Shown here piece by piece: positions 63,400 to 64,000 of a stretch of 64,000 nucleotides of DNA (positions are counted from its first letter, which is position 1; each line of letters opens with the position of its first letter). This DNA comes from Candidatus Chlorobium masyuteum (GTDB lineage Bacteria > Bacteroidota > Chlorobiia > Chlorobiales > Chlorobiaceae). The notes below the pieces were generated by a model, which saw only the letters and a list, made by a program, of their open reading frames with translations, made no database searches and had not been told where the DNA came from. A program made the translations under genes and the position numbers. Location of the stretch: assembly GCF_011601315.1 (NCBI RefSeq), contig NZ_JAAORA010000001.1, positions 543,501-607,500 on the forward strand, written 5' to 3'.

Positions 63400-63873
63400 T
63401 CAATCGGAGGAAAGGTATTTGTATTCGTAAATGTGACTGGCTTCATCGTCGGGAATCTCTCCATGGTGGATATCATGACATTCATCCTCAATAAAGCCCT
63501 CTTCATCATCCTCACCATTCTTTTTACGTTTGTTGAGGAACTGGATTCTTCTTGCTTTTATCTCTACAACCGTTCTTGAAGTTCCGTCCTGAGCCTTCCA
63601 TGTGCGGCTTTGCAATTCACCATCCACAAGGACAGCCGAACTTTTCTTCAGGTTGTCACGGCAGCTCTCGGCAAGCTTGTTCCATGCTACCACACCTACA
63701 TAGCAGACATCCTCCTGCCACAGGTGATTGCTGTCACGGAACCTTCTGTTACATGCAATTGAAAAATTAACGACCGGCGTTCCGCCTGAATTAGTCTGCC
63801 TGAAAACCGGATCTTTCGTGAGATTTCCTGCGATTATCACACTGTTTATTTCAGGCATTTTCAATTCAGCCAT
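63400..63873 (-). CDS. ssb: Single-stranded DNA-binding protein
   Basis: The 157 residues contain the SSB OB-fold: INSVIIAGNLTKDPVFRQTNSG, then VVNFSIACNRRFRD and VDGELQSRTWKAQDGTSRTVVEI. A charged linker follows, and the end (HIYEYKYLSSD) lacks the usual DDDIPF-type acidic tip. It may therefore be a second SSB tied to this ribosomal operon, with partner binding different from the main SSB. Confidence 0.9.
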   Translation of the reverse strand: MAELKMPEINSVIIAGNLTKDPVFRQTNSGGTPVVNFSIACNRRFRDSNHLWQEDVCYVGVVAWNKLAESCRDNLKKSSAVLVDGELQSRTWKAQDGTSRTVVEIKARRIQFLNKRKKNGEDDEEGFIEDECHDIHHGEIPDDEASHIYEYKYLSSD

Positions 63874-63941
63874 AACATCTACTCCGTTTAAATCTCAAAA
63901 GGAATCACGTCGTTCGCTTGCTTTCACTCCAAACATGACAA

Positions 63942-64000
63942 TCATTTAGCCGCTGCTTCAGAAGCTGCTGCCTCAAGGGCCGCAACATCTTCAGGACTGC
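63942..64000 (-). CDS. rpsF: Ribosomal protein S6 (C-terminal end only)
   Basis: The frame enters from the right edge and ends at TGA 63942-63944, coding for SPEDVAALEAAASEAAAK. Such an Ala/Glu-rich tail is common in S6, and the position before ssb and rpsR matches the conserved order. The call rests on the context more than on the 18 visible residues. Confidence 0.7.
   Translation of the reverse strand, partial: SPEDVAALEAAASEAAAK

Overview
The window is bacterial chromosome of moderate GC content with dense, operonic gene packing. Three things point to a green sulfur bacterium (Chlorobiaceae, Chlorobium-like): a chlorophyllide reductase subunit (bchZ), a set of small c-555-type cytochromes, and a Cyc2-like outer-membrane heme porin of the kind known from iron-oxidising phototrophic Chlorobi. 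This is inferred from protein families; there is no rRNA in the window to confirm it.

Layout. 1-6.5 kb (minus): surface polysaccharide genes (large membrane protein, flippase, two GT-B and one GT-A glycosyltransferases, a methyltransferase), tightly overlapped. 6.6-10.2 kb: HPr, a GNAT acetyltransferase, obg, xseB and gatB. 10.2-13.4 kb: a SYLF protein, a cluster of short palindromic repeats around a GIY-YIG gene, and a ClpB that stops after its first AAA+ ring where it meets one of those repeats. 13.5-18.7 kb: a MoxR-DUF58-BatD-like-BatA-BatB aerotolerance-type operon; further Bat-like members (TPR BatC-like at 23 kb, BatD at 28 kb) sit apart from it. 19-30 kb: tsaD, yajC, carA, a class V aminotransferase, a B12-dependent radical SAM enzyme, three related monoheme cytochromes, a SemiSWEET-like protein, proC, batD and a glycerophosphodiesterase. 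31-34.6 kb: a tiny Pmp3/YqaE protein, a universal stress protein, leuA with a possible leucine attenuator, a META lipoprotein and tRNA-Asn. 34.7-42 kb: the conserved yceD-rpmF-plsX-fabH-fabD-fabG-acpP-fabF-rnc cluster, with a MITE-like element between fabD and fabG.

42-46 kb is an accessory island: a RhuM-like protein, a PD-(D/E)XK nuclease-like protein paired with a membrane protein, and a HigBA-type toxin-antitoxin pair. 46-56.7 kb: gcvPB, an HNH nuclease, a nucleoside deaminase, a second copy of the MITE-like element, a NagZ-like GH3 lipoprotein or secreted enzyme, bchZ, then thrS-infC-rpmI-rplT-pheS. 56.7-62 kb is the most distinctive region. It encodes a Thr-rich surface-type protein, a DUF3570/DUF4266/TlpA-like thioredoxin module, and a Cyc2-like fused cytochrome-porin preceded by its own small periplasmic cytochrome. 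This set looks like an outer-membrane electron uptake system that could feed electrons, possibly from Fe(II), to the photosynthetic reaction centre. 62.5-64 kb: rplI-rpsR-ssb and the end of rpsF.

Coordinates and starts were judged by eye from reading frames, Shine-Dalgarno-like sequences and family N-termini. No database search was possible, so family calls rest on motif recognition.
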